This document shows, in pieces, positions 18,671 through 27,174 of a stretch of 64,000 nucleotides of DNA. Location of the stretch: assembly GCA_014075215.1 (NCBI GenBank), contig CP046177.1:1736501-1800500 (forward strand), written 5' to 3'. Source of the stretch: Flavobacteriaceae bacterium (lineage in GTDB: Bacteria > Bacteroidota > Bacteroidia > Flavobacteriales > Flavobacteriaceae). The notes below the pieces were generated by a model. That model was not told the origin of the DNA, did not search any database, and saw only the letters and a program-made list of their open reading frames with translations. The translations under genes and the position numbers were made by a program. Within the stretch, counting starts at the first letter, position 1. Each line of letters opens with the position of its first letter.

Positions 18671-19393
18671 CTAATTTGAAGTACTATTAATTTTATATTC
18701 TTCAACAATCTCTCCATTAGAATACAATATCTTTTCGCTAATTCTACCTTTTTCATCAAAAAGGAAAGACCAACCGTCTAATTTAGGACTATAGATACTA
18801 TCTCGCTTACGAGAGTTTATTTGTTTGATAACTCCATTTTCATAAAATTTCACTGTTTGAATATAAAGTTCATCACTACTATGATCTTTTAAATAATTCA
18901 AAGTGCCATTTTTATTAAACTTCATTACTAAGCCATTTTTAGTTCCTCCATCTTCATCTATCTTTAAGATAGTTTTTGCAAAGCCAGATTCTATATCATA
19001 GGTTACTCCTATTCCTTTTTGATGACCAAATTCATAGTTGAGTGAGCCTTCAATATTACCTTGTTTACCGAAATAATAAACAATACCATTCAATTTTCCT
19101 TCTTTCAATGCACCTTCAAATCTTTTGAAACCATCCTTTGTATAGAAAGTAATAAAATCATCTTTTACAAAACCGGTACCTAAATAGTATGTGTTTTCAA
19201 ATCTTCTTCTAAACTTTTGAATACTATCCAGCTTTCCATTATTCCAAAAATGTAACTCAAATACTTTTGATTTTTCAAATCTTACCGTATCTATTCGTGT
19301 TAGAGGTTTTTGCTCTTTGCTTTGCTTTTGTTGAGATTTATTGCCACAACTGAGAAAAAGAATAGACAATAAAATAATAATTATATTTCTCAT
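18671..19393 (-). CDS. lipoprotein with MORN/YwqK-like repeats, probable immunity partner
   Basis: A 240-residue protein with a lipoprotein signal (lipobox LFLSC, lipidated Cys16). The body has MORN-like repeats of the YwqK type: FWNNGKLDSIQKF, FKRFEGALKEGKLNGIVYYFGKQGNIEGSLNYEFGHQKGIGVTYD, NGLVMKFNKNGTLNYLKD, VKFYENGVIKQI, WSFLFDEKGRISEKILYSNGEIVEEY. YwqK-type proteins are known as antitoxin components in polymorphic toxin loci. It follows the rhs-tip gene with 4 bases between, so it is the likely immunity protein of that tip. Confidence 0.75.
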   Translation of the reverse strand: MRNIIIILLSILFLSCGNKSQQKQSKEQKPLTRIDTVRFEKSKVFELHFWNNGKLDSIQKFRRRFENTYYLGTGFVKDDFITFYTKDGFKRFEGALKEGKLNGIVYYFGKQGNIEGSLNYEFGHQKGIGVTYDIESGFAKTILKIDEDGGTKNGLVMKFNKNGTLNYLKDHSSDELYIQTVKFYENGVIKQINSRKRDSIYSPKLDGWSFLFDEKGRISEKILYSNGEIVEEYKINSTSN

Positions 19394-19397
19394 CTGA

Positions 19398-20501
19398 CTA
19401 GTCTTTTAATTCGTACGTTTTTAAAATATACACTTGATCACCTATCTGTGTTGCTACATTTGCATATTTCCATTCGGTTGCAGTATATGGGGAATTAATA
19501 ATATTGCTATCTCCCGAACTTATGGTACTAGTGGTAGTTAGTAATTCATTAGAGTATATAATGACAATATTATTAAAATCCTCTATACCTAATAATGAAT
19601 TAAAGCTATCCATAGCATTGTCCCAAGTTACCTGATAATCTGCCATTCTAAAGTTTCTTTGGATATCATCATCTAAAATATCTACCATAGTGCCTAACGG
19701 AAAAGGAGCATTGGCAAGGAAATTATCATTAGTAGAAAGCCCTATAAGCGAGGATATGGCATCATAGTTTTTTGAACTTAAAAACTTTAATATTTTAGAA
19801 GCTTTTTTACCAACAATACCTAATCTTTTTAATAATGCTAATTTTAGTTTGTTATCTTCCAAAGCATTGATAGCATCGTATAACGCATTGATGTGCAACT
19901 CTGCTTGATGTTTAGGATCATAGTGATATCCTACAATATCCTCATAACTATTATATTTATCAGTATGTCTGACACTTAATTTATCTCCGATAAAGAAGGC
20001 ATTGAAGATTTCGTATTTACAATCTTTACATTGTGCTGTTTGCCCATCGCTACTGGAAAAAGTACCATTGTTATTATTGGTCCAAGTAGTCTTTCCCGAG
20101 CCCGATTTATTCCAAAGATCATTTATCAGACTGGTTGCGTCTGCTCCACTGGGATCTGAAAAGAAAACAGGATTGTTATCAAAAGCATTATATGTTGATG
20201 TTGAATGATGCGTAACAGGATCAATAGCTGTCCACCTTGCAATAGTTGGGTCATATTGCCTAAGTTCCATTTCATACAAATTCATCCCTAAAGCTTGCTC
20301 ATATTCAATTCCATTATATTTAAATTTTTGAGCCACATGATTCCCATTAGCACTTACTGTGGTATTGTATCCTTTTTGGAGCATGCCAAAAGGTAAATAA
20401 CTACGTGCTTTTAAATCACTTTTCTTTGAGGTCAGTGCTTTTTTATTCCAAACTAATTTTAGTTCAGTACTTTGATGATATTTCAGTTTTAGACAGCTCA
20501 A
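19398..20501 (-). CDS. orphan rhs core with unknown C-terminal toxin tip
   Basis: A 367-residue frame from a TTG at 20501. It opens with the short leader SCLKLKYHQSTELKLVWNKK, found again at 24247 because both lie in inverted duplication B. The RHS core follows (LGMNLYEMELRQYDPTIARWTAIDPVTHHSTSTYNAFDNNPVFFSDPSG), then a ~240-residue tip beginning ADATSLINDLW. No catalytic motif was recognised in the tip; CKDCKYEIFNAFF and HTDKYNSYEDIVGYHYDPKHQAELH contain Cys and His pairs that could bind metal. There is no signal peptide or shell, so it looks like a tip cassette. The MORN-like lipoprotein gene follows at once. Confidence 0.75.
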   Translation of the reverse strand: MSCLKLKYHQSTELKLVWNKKALTSKKSDLKARSYLPFGMLQKGYNTTVSANGNHVAQKFKYNGIEYEQALGMNLYEMELRQYDPTIARWTAIDPVTHHSTSTYNAFDNNPVFFSDPSGADATSLINDLWNKSGSGKTTWTNNNNGTFSSSDGQTAQCKDCKYEIFNAFFIGDKLSVRHTDKYNSYEDIVGYHYDPKHQAELHINALYDAINALEDNKLKLALLKRLGIVGKKASKILKFLSSKNYDAISSLIGLSTNDNFLANAPFPLGTMVDILDDDIQRNFRMADYQVTWDNAMDSFNSLLGIEDFNNIVIIYSNELLTTTSTISSGDSNIINSPYTATEWKYANVATQIGDQVYILKTYELKD

Positions 20502-20710
20502 ATTTTTTAAAAACTTTTTGTAAAAAGAATTGTTTCAAAACTACAAAAAAAATATCGTAAGAGAAAAAAAAGGAAAAAGACAAAAAAACCGCTTTAAAAA
20601 GACCAAAAATAAACTAAAAAAACATCTGAAAAAAGCCCCACCGCAAAGCGGTAAAAAACCTGTATTGAGCTTGTCGAAATAAGCCCAATCGCCTTTGGCG
20701 GATAAGGCAC

Positions 20711-20735
20711 AAAAAAACACGCCGTTAGGCGTGTT
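20711..20735 (-). terminator. rho-independent terminator after the small winged-helix operon (left arm)
   Basis: On the minus strand AACACGCC-TAAC-GGCGTGTT is followed by a T run. It lies 28 bases past the stop of the gene ending at 20763, with a mirror copy at 24012..24037. Confidence 0.8.
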
Positions 20736-20762
20736 AAAAGCAATCCAAAGTAAAAGAGTGTT

Positions 20763-21017
20763 TTAATGATTAAATTCTTCGTTTAAACGGTAGATTTTCA
20801 TTCCCCAGTGGTCTGTTCCTGTACAAAGAACGGCTTTGTGTTGTATGAGGCGGTGCAGTACCTTATTGATTAGTTTTTTGCTATGTACGGTATCATAAGC
20901 AACCTGCTCGGAAGTAAAACAATCTTGGTCGTAAAAATCCAACAAATCGCCGTAGAGTTCCCAAATGATTTGTTTGTTCTCAAAATCGTTAAAAGTATCT
21001 TGGTCTAGTGTTTTCAT
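20763..21017 (-). CDS. small winged-helix-like protein of unknown function (84 aa, left copy)
   Basis: Start chosen at 21017 (MKTLDQDTFNDFENKQIIW) because its ATG overlaps the stop of the upstream gene as ATGA; the longer frame to 21071 lies inside that gene. The order of helices and the end (VHSKKLINKVLHRLIQHKAVLCTGTDHWGMKIYRL) resemble a winged helix. The pair is repeated identically in the right arm (23731..23985). Its place beside a recombination-prone segment suggests regulation or replication; no family was recognised. Confidence 0.55.
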   Translation of the reverse strand: MKTLDQDTFNDFENKQIIWELYGDLLDFYDQDCFTSEQVAYDTVHSKKLINKVLHRLIQHKAVLCTGTDHWGMKIYRLNEEFNH

Positions 21018-21724
21018 TTTACATCGGTTTTTACTATTTGATAGCGATAACAAGCCCCTATTTTGCGACAACGTTTTATCTTGTTTTCTTCTTTAAATTG
21101 GTTTAAAAACTGATTTACGGTACTACGGTCTATAGCTGTTTTCGCAAAAAGTTCTTTGGTTTCAAAAGGTTCGGTAGGAAAATATTTAAGTATCAAACTC
21201 CATATTTGCTCTTTTTGATTGATGCGTTGTTGTTTGGGCTGTTTATGTTGTAATTTAAAAAGTTTAAAAGTGGTTAAAAAATCTTCATCATCAGTTTGTA
21301 AAACATCGCTCATCAGTTCAGGTCTGTTGGTGCTTCGTATCATAGCAAAGGTTTTTACCCAATCTAAAAACAACAAAGCGTGTTTTTTGTGATAGGTGCT
21401 AAAAATAGCGTTTACGTAGTCCGTATTGTGAAAAACTACTTTTGTCTGTTGCAGTTCATCAAACAAAAGCGGAACGGTTTGTAAAAAATCATTTTCTACT
21501 ACTTTGCGTAATTTAAAAATTGATTTTTCAGTAATTTTTGTAAAATCAAAATTGGCTTCACGTGTGCGTGTGTGCGTGCGAGGGTTTTGGTTTGGTTGTC
21601 GTCCTACTGTCAATCCCTTTGTTTTAGGGAATTTAAGGGTTGGAATAGGGGTTTTGACTAACTGTCCTACTGAATTTAAAAAAGGAACTGCGTTTTGTGA
21701 GGTTTTTGCATTAAAATTTTCCAT
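21014..21724 (-). CDS. protein with C-terminal winged helix, unknown function (236 aa, left copy)
   Basis: Start chosen at 21724 (MENFNAKTSQNAVPFLNSVGQ). The frame is open further upstream into the low-complexity segment, but that extension is hydrophobic Phe-rich sequence. The N-terminal ~70 residues are basic and rich in Thr/Pro/Arg (NPRTHTRTREANF). The middle (VFHNTDYVNAIFSTYHKKHALLFLDWVKTF) is helical, and the C-terminal ~60 residues form a winged helix (QIWSLILKYFPTEPFETKELFAKTAIDRSTVNQFLNQFKEENKI). That tail resembles the tails of the P-loop ATPases in the window. Probably a DNA-binding protein of a mobile element, coupled to the 84-aa gene. Confidence 0.55.
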   Translation of the reverse strand: MENFNAKTSQNAVPFLNSVGQLVKTPIPTLKFPKTKGLTVGRQPNQNPRTHTRTREANFDFTKITEKSIFKLRKVVENDFLQTVPLLFDELQQTKVVFHNTDYVNAIFSTYHKKHALLFLDWVKTFAMIRSTNRPELMSDVLQTDDEDFLTTFKLFKLQHKQPKQQRINQKEQIWSLILKYFPTEPFETKELFAKTAIDRSTVNQFLNQFKEENKIKRCRKIGACYRYQIVKTDVK

Positions 21725-21820
21725 AAAAAAGGGGTTAAAAAGATTAAAATAAAACGCTAAATAAGGCAAAATAAAAAGGCAAAAAAGCAAGAGATATACA
21801 CAAAGGGCAAAAGAAGAAAA

Positions 21821-22927
21821 GCCCCATTCCGTCCTCATTTCAGGGGTTTTTGTGGGGCTTTTTTGTGTTTTTCGTTTGGGTTTTTAGGTTTTTTTGGTGG
21901 TGGTTTTTCTTGGGCTTTTTTTCGTTTCGTTTTTGGTCTTTTAAAACGTTTTTTATCTTAAATTTCATTTTTTTATTGCCGTAAGGCAAAAGGGCTTTTT
22001 TTTGACTGAAACAGTCATTTATTTGTTATTTTTTTGAGCCGATTATTCGGCTTCATCACGCCAAAGACAAACTGTTTTTTTGGGCTTTTTTTACCGCTTT
22101 GCGGTGGGGCTTTTTGTGGTAATCAACCACAAACATTTTTTTTGTTTTTTCTTCTTCTTTTACACTGCTTTGCAGGGCAATTTTTGAACTTTTTTAGTGA
22201 GCCGACACAGGTTTTTTTTGCGATTTTCCGCAATTATTTTGACAAATCTTGCGCCTAATTTAAGATTTTATGACCTAAATTTTTGTTCTTATTTTAAGGC
22301 TGAATTATTTTTTGGTTTTAGGCGTTTTACTTCTCATTTCTCTCTAAATATTGACTGTTTTTTGACTTTGAGTTATTAACAATTACGCCATTTTGTCGGT
22401 GTTGGTTGGTTGTGGTTCTGCAACCCATTTTATAAGCTGATTTTTGTCAATTTATTAGCAAAATTGATTTTTATGCTCCGAAAATCGGAGTATTTTTTTG
22501 GGCTTTTTTTCCGCCAAAGGCGGTGGGGCTTTTTTTATTACTGCCGTAGGTAGTAAAGGATTTTTTATTTTTCTTTTTTTGCTCTGCTCCGCAGTGCAAT
22601 TTTTGGGGCTTTTTTTTTGGGTTTTCAACCCATTTTTTTAGTTTTTAAACAAACTATTTTTGATATTTTGGCAAACTCAATACAAGTTTTAGGCGGTTCT
22701 TATTTGTTCACTTTTTTGTCAATTTAGTATTTGATTTTTAAAAGCAATTTTAAGCCTGTTTTTTGCTCTTTTTTAGCCGTTTTTCGGCTCTCAGATTTAG
22801 GGTTTTGTTTCTGTTCTTTTTTGTACTTTTTCTTCTCTTTTTTGCTTTGGTTTTGAGCTGTTTTTGGTTTCGTTTTTCTGTGTTTTTCGCCCCCACAAAA
22901 ACCCCTGAAATGAGGACGGAATGGGGC
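21821..22927. other. hairpin-array segment B, centre of inverted duplication B (non-coding)
   Basis: A 1107-bp relative of segment A in the same orientation, with 37-bp inverted termini at 21821..21857 and 22891..22927. Palindromes along the T-rich plus strand include TTGCCGTAAGGCAA, TGACTGAAACAGTCA, AGCCGATTATTCGGCT, CCGCTTTGCGG, TGTGGTAATCAACCACA, CTGCTTTGCAG, CTCCGAAAATCGGAG, CCGCCAAAGGCGG, GGGTTTTCAACCC and AGCCGTTTTTCGGCT. The middle (22200..22460) is plainer AT-rich sequence. No gene was accepted. The segment is the reverse complement of 27601..28707 with the same length. Confidence 0.85.
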
Positions 22928-23023
22928 TTTTCTTCTTTTGCCCTTTGTGTATATCTCTTGCTTTTTTGCCTTTTTATTTTGCCTTATTTAGCGTTTTATT
23001 TTAATCTTTTTAACCCCTTTTTT

Positions 23024-23734
23024 ATGGAAAATTTTAATGCAAAAACCTCACAAAACGCAGTTCCTTTTTTAAATTCAGTAGGACAGTTAGTCAAAACCCC
23101 TATTCCAACCCTTAAATTCCCTAAAACAAAGGGATTGACAGTAGGACGACAACCAAACCAAAACCCTCGCACGCACACACGCACACGTGAAGCCAATTTT
23201 GATTTTACAAAAATTACTGAAAAATCAATTTTTAAATTACGCAAAGTAGTAGAAAATGATTTTTTACAAACCGTTCCGCTTTTGTTTGATGAACTGCAAC
23301 AGACAAAAGTAGTTTTTCACAATACGGACTACGTAAACGCTATTTTTAGCACCTATCACAAAAAACACGCTTTGTTGTTTTTAGATTGGGTAAAAACCTT
23401 TGCTATGATACGAAGCACCAACAGACCTGAACTGATGAGCGATGTTTTACAAACTGATGATGAAGATTTTTTAACCACTTTTAAACTTTTTAAATTACAA
23501 CATAAACAGCCCAAACAACAACGCATCAATCAAAAAGAGCAAATATGGAGTTTGATACTTAAATATTTTCCTACCGAACCTTTTGAAACCAAAGAACTTT
23601 TTGCGAAAACAGCTATAGACCGTAGTACCGTAAATCAGTTTTTAAACCAATTTAAAGAAGAAAACAAGATAAAACGTTGTCGCAAAATAGGGGCTTGTTA
23701 TCGCTATCAAATAGTAAAAACCGATGTAAAATGA
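23024..23734 (+). CDS. protein with C-terminal winged helix, unknown function (236 aa, right copy)
   Basis: Identical in protein sequence to the left-arm gene at 21014..21724, with the ATG at 23024 used for the same reason. The open frame reaching back to 22763 reads through the 37-bp terminus and hairpin segment and is not considered coding. The stop overlaps the next start as ATGA. Confidence 0.55.
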   Translation: MENFNAKTSQNAVPFLNSVGQLVKTPIPTLKFPKTKGLTVGRQPNQNPRTHTRTREANFDFTKITEKSIFKLRKVVENDFLQTVPLLFDELQQTKVVFHNTDYVNAIFSTYHKKHALLFLDWVKTFAMIRSTNRPELMSDVLQTDDEDFLTTFKLFKLQHKQPKQQRINQKEQIWSLILKYFPTEPFETKELFAKTAIDRSTVNQFLNQFKEENKIKRCRKIGACYRYQIVKTDVK

Positions 23735-23985
23735 AAACACTAGACCAAGATACTTTTAACGATTTTGAGAACAAACAAATCATTTGGGAACTCTACGGCG
23801 ATTTGTTGGATTTTTACGACCAAGATTGTTTTACTTCCGAGCAGGTTGCTTATGATACCGTACATAGCAAAAAACTAATCAATAAGGTACTGCACCGCCT
23901 CATACAACACAAAGCCGTTCTTTGTACAGGAACAGACCACTGGGGAATGAAAATCTACCGTTTAAACGAAGAATTTAATCATTAA
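23731..23985 (+). CDS. small winged-helix-like protein of unknown function (84 aa, right copy)
   Basis: Identical in protein sequence to the gene at 20763..21017, translationally coupled to the 236-aa gene and followed 27 bases later by the mirror terminator. Confidence 0.55.
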   Translation: MKTLDQDTFNDFENKQIIWELYGDLLDFYDQDCFTSEQVAYDTVHSKKLINKVLHRLIQHKAVLCTGTDHWGMKIYRLNEEFNH

Positions 23986-24011
23986 AACACTCTTTTACTT
24001 TGGATTGCTTT

Positions 24012-24037
24012 TAACACGCCTAACGGCGTGTTTTTTT
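24012..24037 (+). terminator. rho-independent terminator (right arm)
   Basis: AACACGCC-TAAC-GGCGTG followed by seven T, mirror of 20711..20735. Confidence 0.8.
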
Positions 24038-24246
24038 GTGCCTTATCCGCCAAAGGCGATTGGGCTTATTTCGACAAGCTCAATACAGGTTTTTTACCGC
24101 TTTGCGGTGGGGCTTTTTTCAGATGTTTTTTTAGTTTATTTTTGGTCTTTTTAAAGCGGTTTTTTTGTCTTTTTCCTTTTTTTTCTCTTACGATATTTTT
24201 TTTGTAGTTTTGAAACAATTCTTTTTACAAAAAGTTTTTAAAAAAT

Positions 24247-25365
24247 TTGAGCTGTCTAAAACTGAAATATCATCAAAGTACTGAACTAAAATTAGTTTGG
24301 AATAAAAAAGCACTGACCTCAAAGAAAAGTGATTTAAAAAGACGTAGTTATTTCCTCTTTGGACTTCTCCAAAAAGGCTACAACAATGTAGTAAGCTCCA
24401 ATGGTAACAGTACCGCACAGAAGAGGAAATTTATAGGAATGGAATTACAAGATGAATTGAATTTACAATGGTACGATGTTTCTGCTAGAAATTATGACCC
24501 TGCTTTAGGTAGATGGTTTAATATTGATCCTGCTGCAGACGTTTTAGAATCTTCCTCTCAATATGTATATGCATTAAATAGCCCAATAATTTATTTAGAT
24601 CTTGATGGAGAGCTTCCAATTTTAATTAATGGGAGAACTAGTTCAGATTCTGAACGAGGAGATTCAAGCTATTGGAATGCTGAAATAATAGCAACGATAA
24701 AAGGTTCTGGAATTGCAAATCCAGGAGGAACTTTTCATTATGTTGATGGTAATAGAGGTGCTGACCAATATTATGCGTATAACAGAAAAACAGGAAAAGG
24801 AGTATGGAAAGATGCTAATTTATCAACAAAGAAAGCTTTGACTGCTTCAAGTAGAGCAGCTGGAGGGAGAATAGCAGCAAGTAATGATTTTGAGAAAATT
24901 TTAGCACAGTTAGAAAAAGACCCAGAGACAGGTAAAATTGTAGAGAAAATACAAATCTACACTCATAGCCGTGGAGGAGCTTTTGGTATGGGCTATACAT
25001 CTAGGTTGTTGCAGTTAATAAAGAAAAATTCACATCTGTTTGCTGATGCAAATAATGTTATTGAATACATATTACATATGGCTCCTCACCAATCTAATTC
25101 TATTAATGGAAACAAAGGAGTAAAAACTTTCGGAATTAGTCATACCTCTGACATATTATCAGGAAATGATATAGAAAACGCTGACAACGTACATTCAAAT
25201 GTAGGAAATGCAGCAACATCCCATCAAAATGGTTCATTTGTAAAAGAATTGAATGCTTTTTTATCTGCTATTTCAAGTCAAGGAGGTGCAACACAAGAAG
25301 CTATTGATCAGTTTAAAAAGACACTAGAAGAAATGGGAATTAAGTTTACTTATAAAGAAAAATAA
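24247..25365 (+). CDS. orphan rhs core with lipase-like (alpha/beta-hydrolase) toxin tip, copy 1
   Basis: A 372-residue frame from a TTG at 24247 with the SCLKLKYHQ leader shared with the gene ending at 20501. The RHS core reads LQDELNLQWYDVSARNYDPALGRWFNIDPAADVLESSSQYVYALNSPIIYLDLDGE. The tip contains IYTHSRGGAFGMGY with Ser241 in a (G/T)HSRGG nucleophile elbow, as in lipase and esterase effectors. Downstream Asp and His residues (HMAPHQSN, ISHTSDILSGND) could complete a triad. A membrane-protein gene follows 2 bases after the stop. A TAGTTTTG -7-like box near 24207 could drive it. Lipase activity is inferred from the motif; the tip is repeated at 30943..31890. Confidence 0.75.
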   Translation: MSCLKLKYHQSTELKLVWNKKALTSKKSDLKRRSYFLFGLLQKGYNNVVSSNGNSTAQKRKFIGMELQDELNLQWYDVSARNYDPALGRWFNIDPAADVLESSSQYVYALNSPIIYLDLDGELPILINGRTSSDSERGDSSYWNAEIIATIKGSGIANPGGTFHYVDGNRGADQYYAYNRKTGKGVWKDANLSTKKALTASSRAAGGRIAASNDFEKILAQLEKDPETGKIVEKIQIYTHSRGGAFGMGYTSRLLQLIKKNSHLFADANNVIEYILHMAPHQSNSINGNKGVKTFGISHTSDILSGNDIENADNVHSNVGNAATSHQNGSFVKELNAFLSAISSQGGATQEAIDQFKKTLEEMGIKFTYKEK

Positions 25366-25367
25366 TC

Positions 25368-25652
25368 ATGAAAAAAACAGTAATTATCTTAGCTGTAAAC
25401 TTAGGGGTTTTTATTTTATTGAGAATAATAAATATACTCATTGCTTTTGTTTTTTTTGGTATTGGGTCTAGTGCTTCTAGTGAAGAATACACTCCATACA
25501 TACTCATACCAAGTTTGATTTTACATTTATTTTTAATATTATTTTTATACTTGAAAAAGAAGTTTATTCAAGAAAAAAAGAGTTTTGTTCTGCAATTAGT
25601 ATTTGTTTTGATATTGTTTTACTTAGGTAGTATTGGAGCTATTCCTTTTTGA
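25368..25652 (+). CDS. small membrane protein, probable immunity partner of the lipase-like tip (copy 1)
   Basis: A 94-residue protein with three likely transmembrane segments (about residues 4-31, 45-65 and 73-92) and a lysine-rich loop (YLKKKFIQEKKS). It starts 2 bases after the rhs-tip stop. Integral membrane immunity proteins usually guard against toxins acting at the membrane, consistent with a lipase. No family was recognised. The identical gene lies at 30656..30940. Confidence 0.65.
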   Translation: MKKTVIILAVNLGVFILLRIINILIAFVFFGIGSSASSEEYTPYILIPSLILHLFLILFLYLKKKFIQEKKSFVLQLVFVLILFYLGSIGAIPF

Positions 25653-25685
25653 GTAAATTTTTTTTAAATATAATATACATACTAA

Positions 25686-25718
25686 AAGGCACTCTAAATT
25701 ATTTTTGGAGTGCCTTCC
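25686..25718. terminator. bidirectional-type hairpin after the membrane-protein gene
   Basis: AAGGCACTC pairs with GAGTGCCTT around a loop of about 13 T/A-rich bases, with A- and T-rich flanks. It ends transcription of the tip operon and separates it from the small truncated gene. Mirror copy near 30590..30622. Confidence 0.6.
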
Positions 25719-25726
25719 ATATTAAG

Positions 25727-25964
25727 ATGAACTTAGAAAATCTGATAACAACAGGAAAGTTAAAGACTTACGAAATCACAGGCGGATTTATCAATGTATT
25801 TTGGGAACATAAGGACATCCCAAAAGGTGGTTTATTGCTTTTTAAATTTACCCAGTCACAGGAAAATTTGGTCGATATAAAAACAGTCTATCAAAGATAT
25901 TTGCCAGTAAAATATAAGCCACGAGTTTACAGTAGCCGAATGATAACTTTGGTAACTTCCCCCT
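25727..25964 (+). pseudogene. small unknown gene truncated by IS110 (copy 1)
   Basis: From the ATG at 25727 (MNLENLITTGKLKTYEITGG) about 79 codons remain before the IS110 at 25965; any stop lies inside the IS. The frame can be extended upstream to 25649, but that would run through the hairpin. Motif FINVFWEHKDIPKGGLLLF; family not recognised. No continuation is visible past the IS at 27298, so the 3' part is lost. Confidence 0.5.
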
Positions 25965-26013
25965 GTATTCTATGATAAAAACAAGTAAAAGTTGAGATAT
26001 TATTTTTACTAAT

Positions 26014-27009
26014 TTATGCAGCAAATTTAAAAGTATCTACATAGGGTGTTTGTCGTTTGACAACGGCAAACACTCTTGCTATTAATTTGTTTCTAATAAT
26101 GTTAACGGTACTCATTTTACTTTTGCCTTGTTTTATTCTTTTATGATAGTATAATTTCATTTCTGGGTTATGTTGTATAGCAGAAATAGCGCACATATTA
26201 ATAATTGCTTTCAATTTTTTATTAGCCAAATGAGAGACTTTTGTACGTCCTTTAATACTAGTTCCAGATTGGTAAGGAAAAGGAGCAACACCACAATAAG
26301 AGGCAAACTTTCTCCAGTTTTCAAATTTTGAAAAATTGTCAGTAAACACAATCATCATTATAGCAGTTTGCATTCCTATACCTTTAACACTAGTAACAAG
26401 TTTATAGGTTTCTTTTAACATTATATTTTGGTCAATAATAGCTTGCATTTGAGTATTAATCTTGTGTATTTGTTTGGTTAGTTCTGCAATCATTTTTTGT
26501 TGAACGTCAAAGATTATTTTATACTCTTTTGCTTTATAAATTCTTTTTTGTTCTTTCAAAGTAACTTTAAAACCAGCTCTTTGTTTGTTAAGTTTTGTCC
26601 TTAAAGATAAGAGACTTTTTAGTTGTAATATACTTCTTTTAGGTAGCTTACTGGGTTTAAGTTCTTCTTTTAATCGATACCCATATAGAGCAATGCGTTT
26701 GGCATCAATTTGGTCATCCTTTCCACGAGCAATACCAATAGATCTTTTAATTTCTAAACCAGAAGCTATGAAAAAAGATAATTTTTGTTCAGTTAAAGAC
26801 ACAGATAATAAATGAGAGTACATTCCTGTATGTTCAAATACAAACATGGTTTCTTCTTTAGAGAAAGACGAATTTTTAAAACTCCACTTTAGCATTAATT
26901 TAAATCCAGATTTACTGTTCTCAAACTGTTGAACAATTTGTTTAGAATAGATACAAACATCAATTAATAATTTACTGACATCGATTCCGATAATTTCATT
27001 TGTTTTCAT
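26014..27009 (-). CDS. IS110-family DEDD transposase (copy 2)
   Basis: 331 residues, identical to the protein at 5247..6242, with GIDVSK, DQIDAKR and SVKGIGMQTA intact. Confidence 0.95.
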   Translation of the reverse strand: MKTNEIIGIDVSKLLIDVCIYSKQIVQQFENSKSGFKLMLKWSFKNSSFSKEETMFVFEHTGMYSHLLSVSLTEQKLSFFIASGLEIKRSIGIARGKDDQIDAKRIALYGYRLKEELKPSKLPKRSILQLKSLLSLRTKLNKQRAGFKVTLKEQKRIYKAKEYKIIFDVQQKMIAELTKQIHKINTQMQAIIDQNIMLKETYKLVTSVKGIGMQTAIMMIVFTDNFSKFENWRKFASYCGVAPFPYQSGTSIKGRTKVSHLANKKLKAIINMCAISAIQHNPEMKLYYHKRIKQGKSKMSTVNIIRNKLIARVFAVVKRQTPYVDTFKFAA

Positions 27010-27102
27010 AATTTTGTAATTAGATATTAATAATAGTTACTTAAACTAAGACCTTTAATAAGGGCAGAAACTGAAATTCTATATGGTTCTAAGTAACTTT
27101 TA

Positions 27103-27174
27103 AAAAGAACGGAGACTAATACGGGGGATGGCTCTAAAAAGCTAGCTGGCCGCTAAAGTTCACTCCGTTCTTTT
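27103..27174 (-). ncRNA. candidate bridge/seek RNA core of IS110 copy 2
   Basis: The same 12-bp AAAAGAACGGAG stem and 48-base loop as in copy 1. Complementarity of the loop's CCCCC GTATT to right end plus target holds for GGGGG here with one extra A between. Confidence 0.55.

Larger units (their letters stand above)
20410..21857 (-). repeat. inverted duplication B, left arm
   Basis: Mirror of 22891..24338 around 22374 (paired coordinates sum to 44748). It contains the orphan rhs leader, a terminator, two small winged-helix-type genes and the 37-bp terminus of the central segment. The encoded proteins are identical in the two arms. Outside the arm the rhs cores diverge at once and lead to different toxin tips. 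Confidence 0.93.
22891..24338 (+). repeat. inverted duplication B, right arm
   Basis: Mirror of 20410..21857. It carries the two winged-helix genes reading away from the centre, then the terminator, hairpins and the rhs leader that here joins the lipase-like tip. Confidence 0.93.

Noticed and set aside
20600..20760. Repeated CCGCTTTGCGG-like words considered as a CRISPR array
   Set aside because: The repeats are short palindromes of different sequence, not equal repeats with unique spacers, and no cas gene is near.
22034..22379. Open frames within segments B and C (for example MSRLFGFITPKTN...)
   Set aside because: They read through hairpins and poly-T runs, are not conserved in segment A in frame, and have low-complexity composition.
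22763..23023. N-terminal extension of the 236-aa gene through the 37-bp terminus
   Set aside because: The extension is translated from the non-coding segment. The ATG at 23024 gives the same protein as in the left arm and a normal composition.
25649..25726. Upstream start of the truncated small gene
   Set aside because: It would be translated through the terminator hairpin; the ATG at 25727 is more likely.
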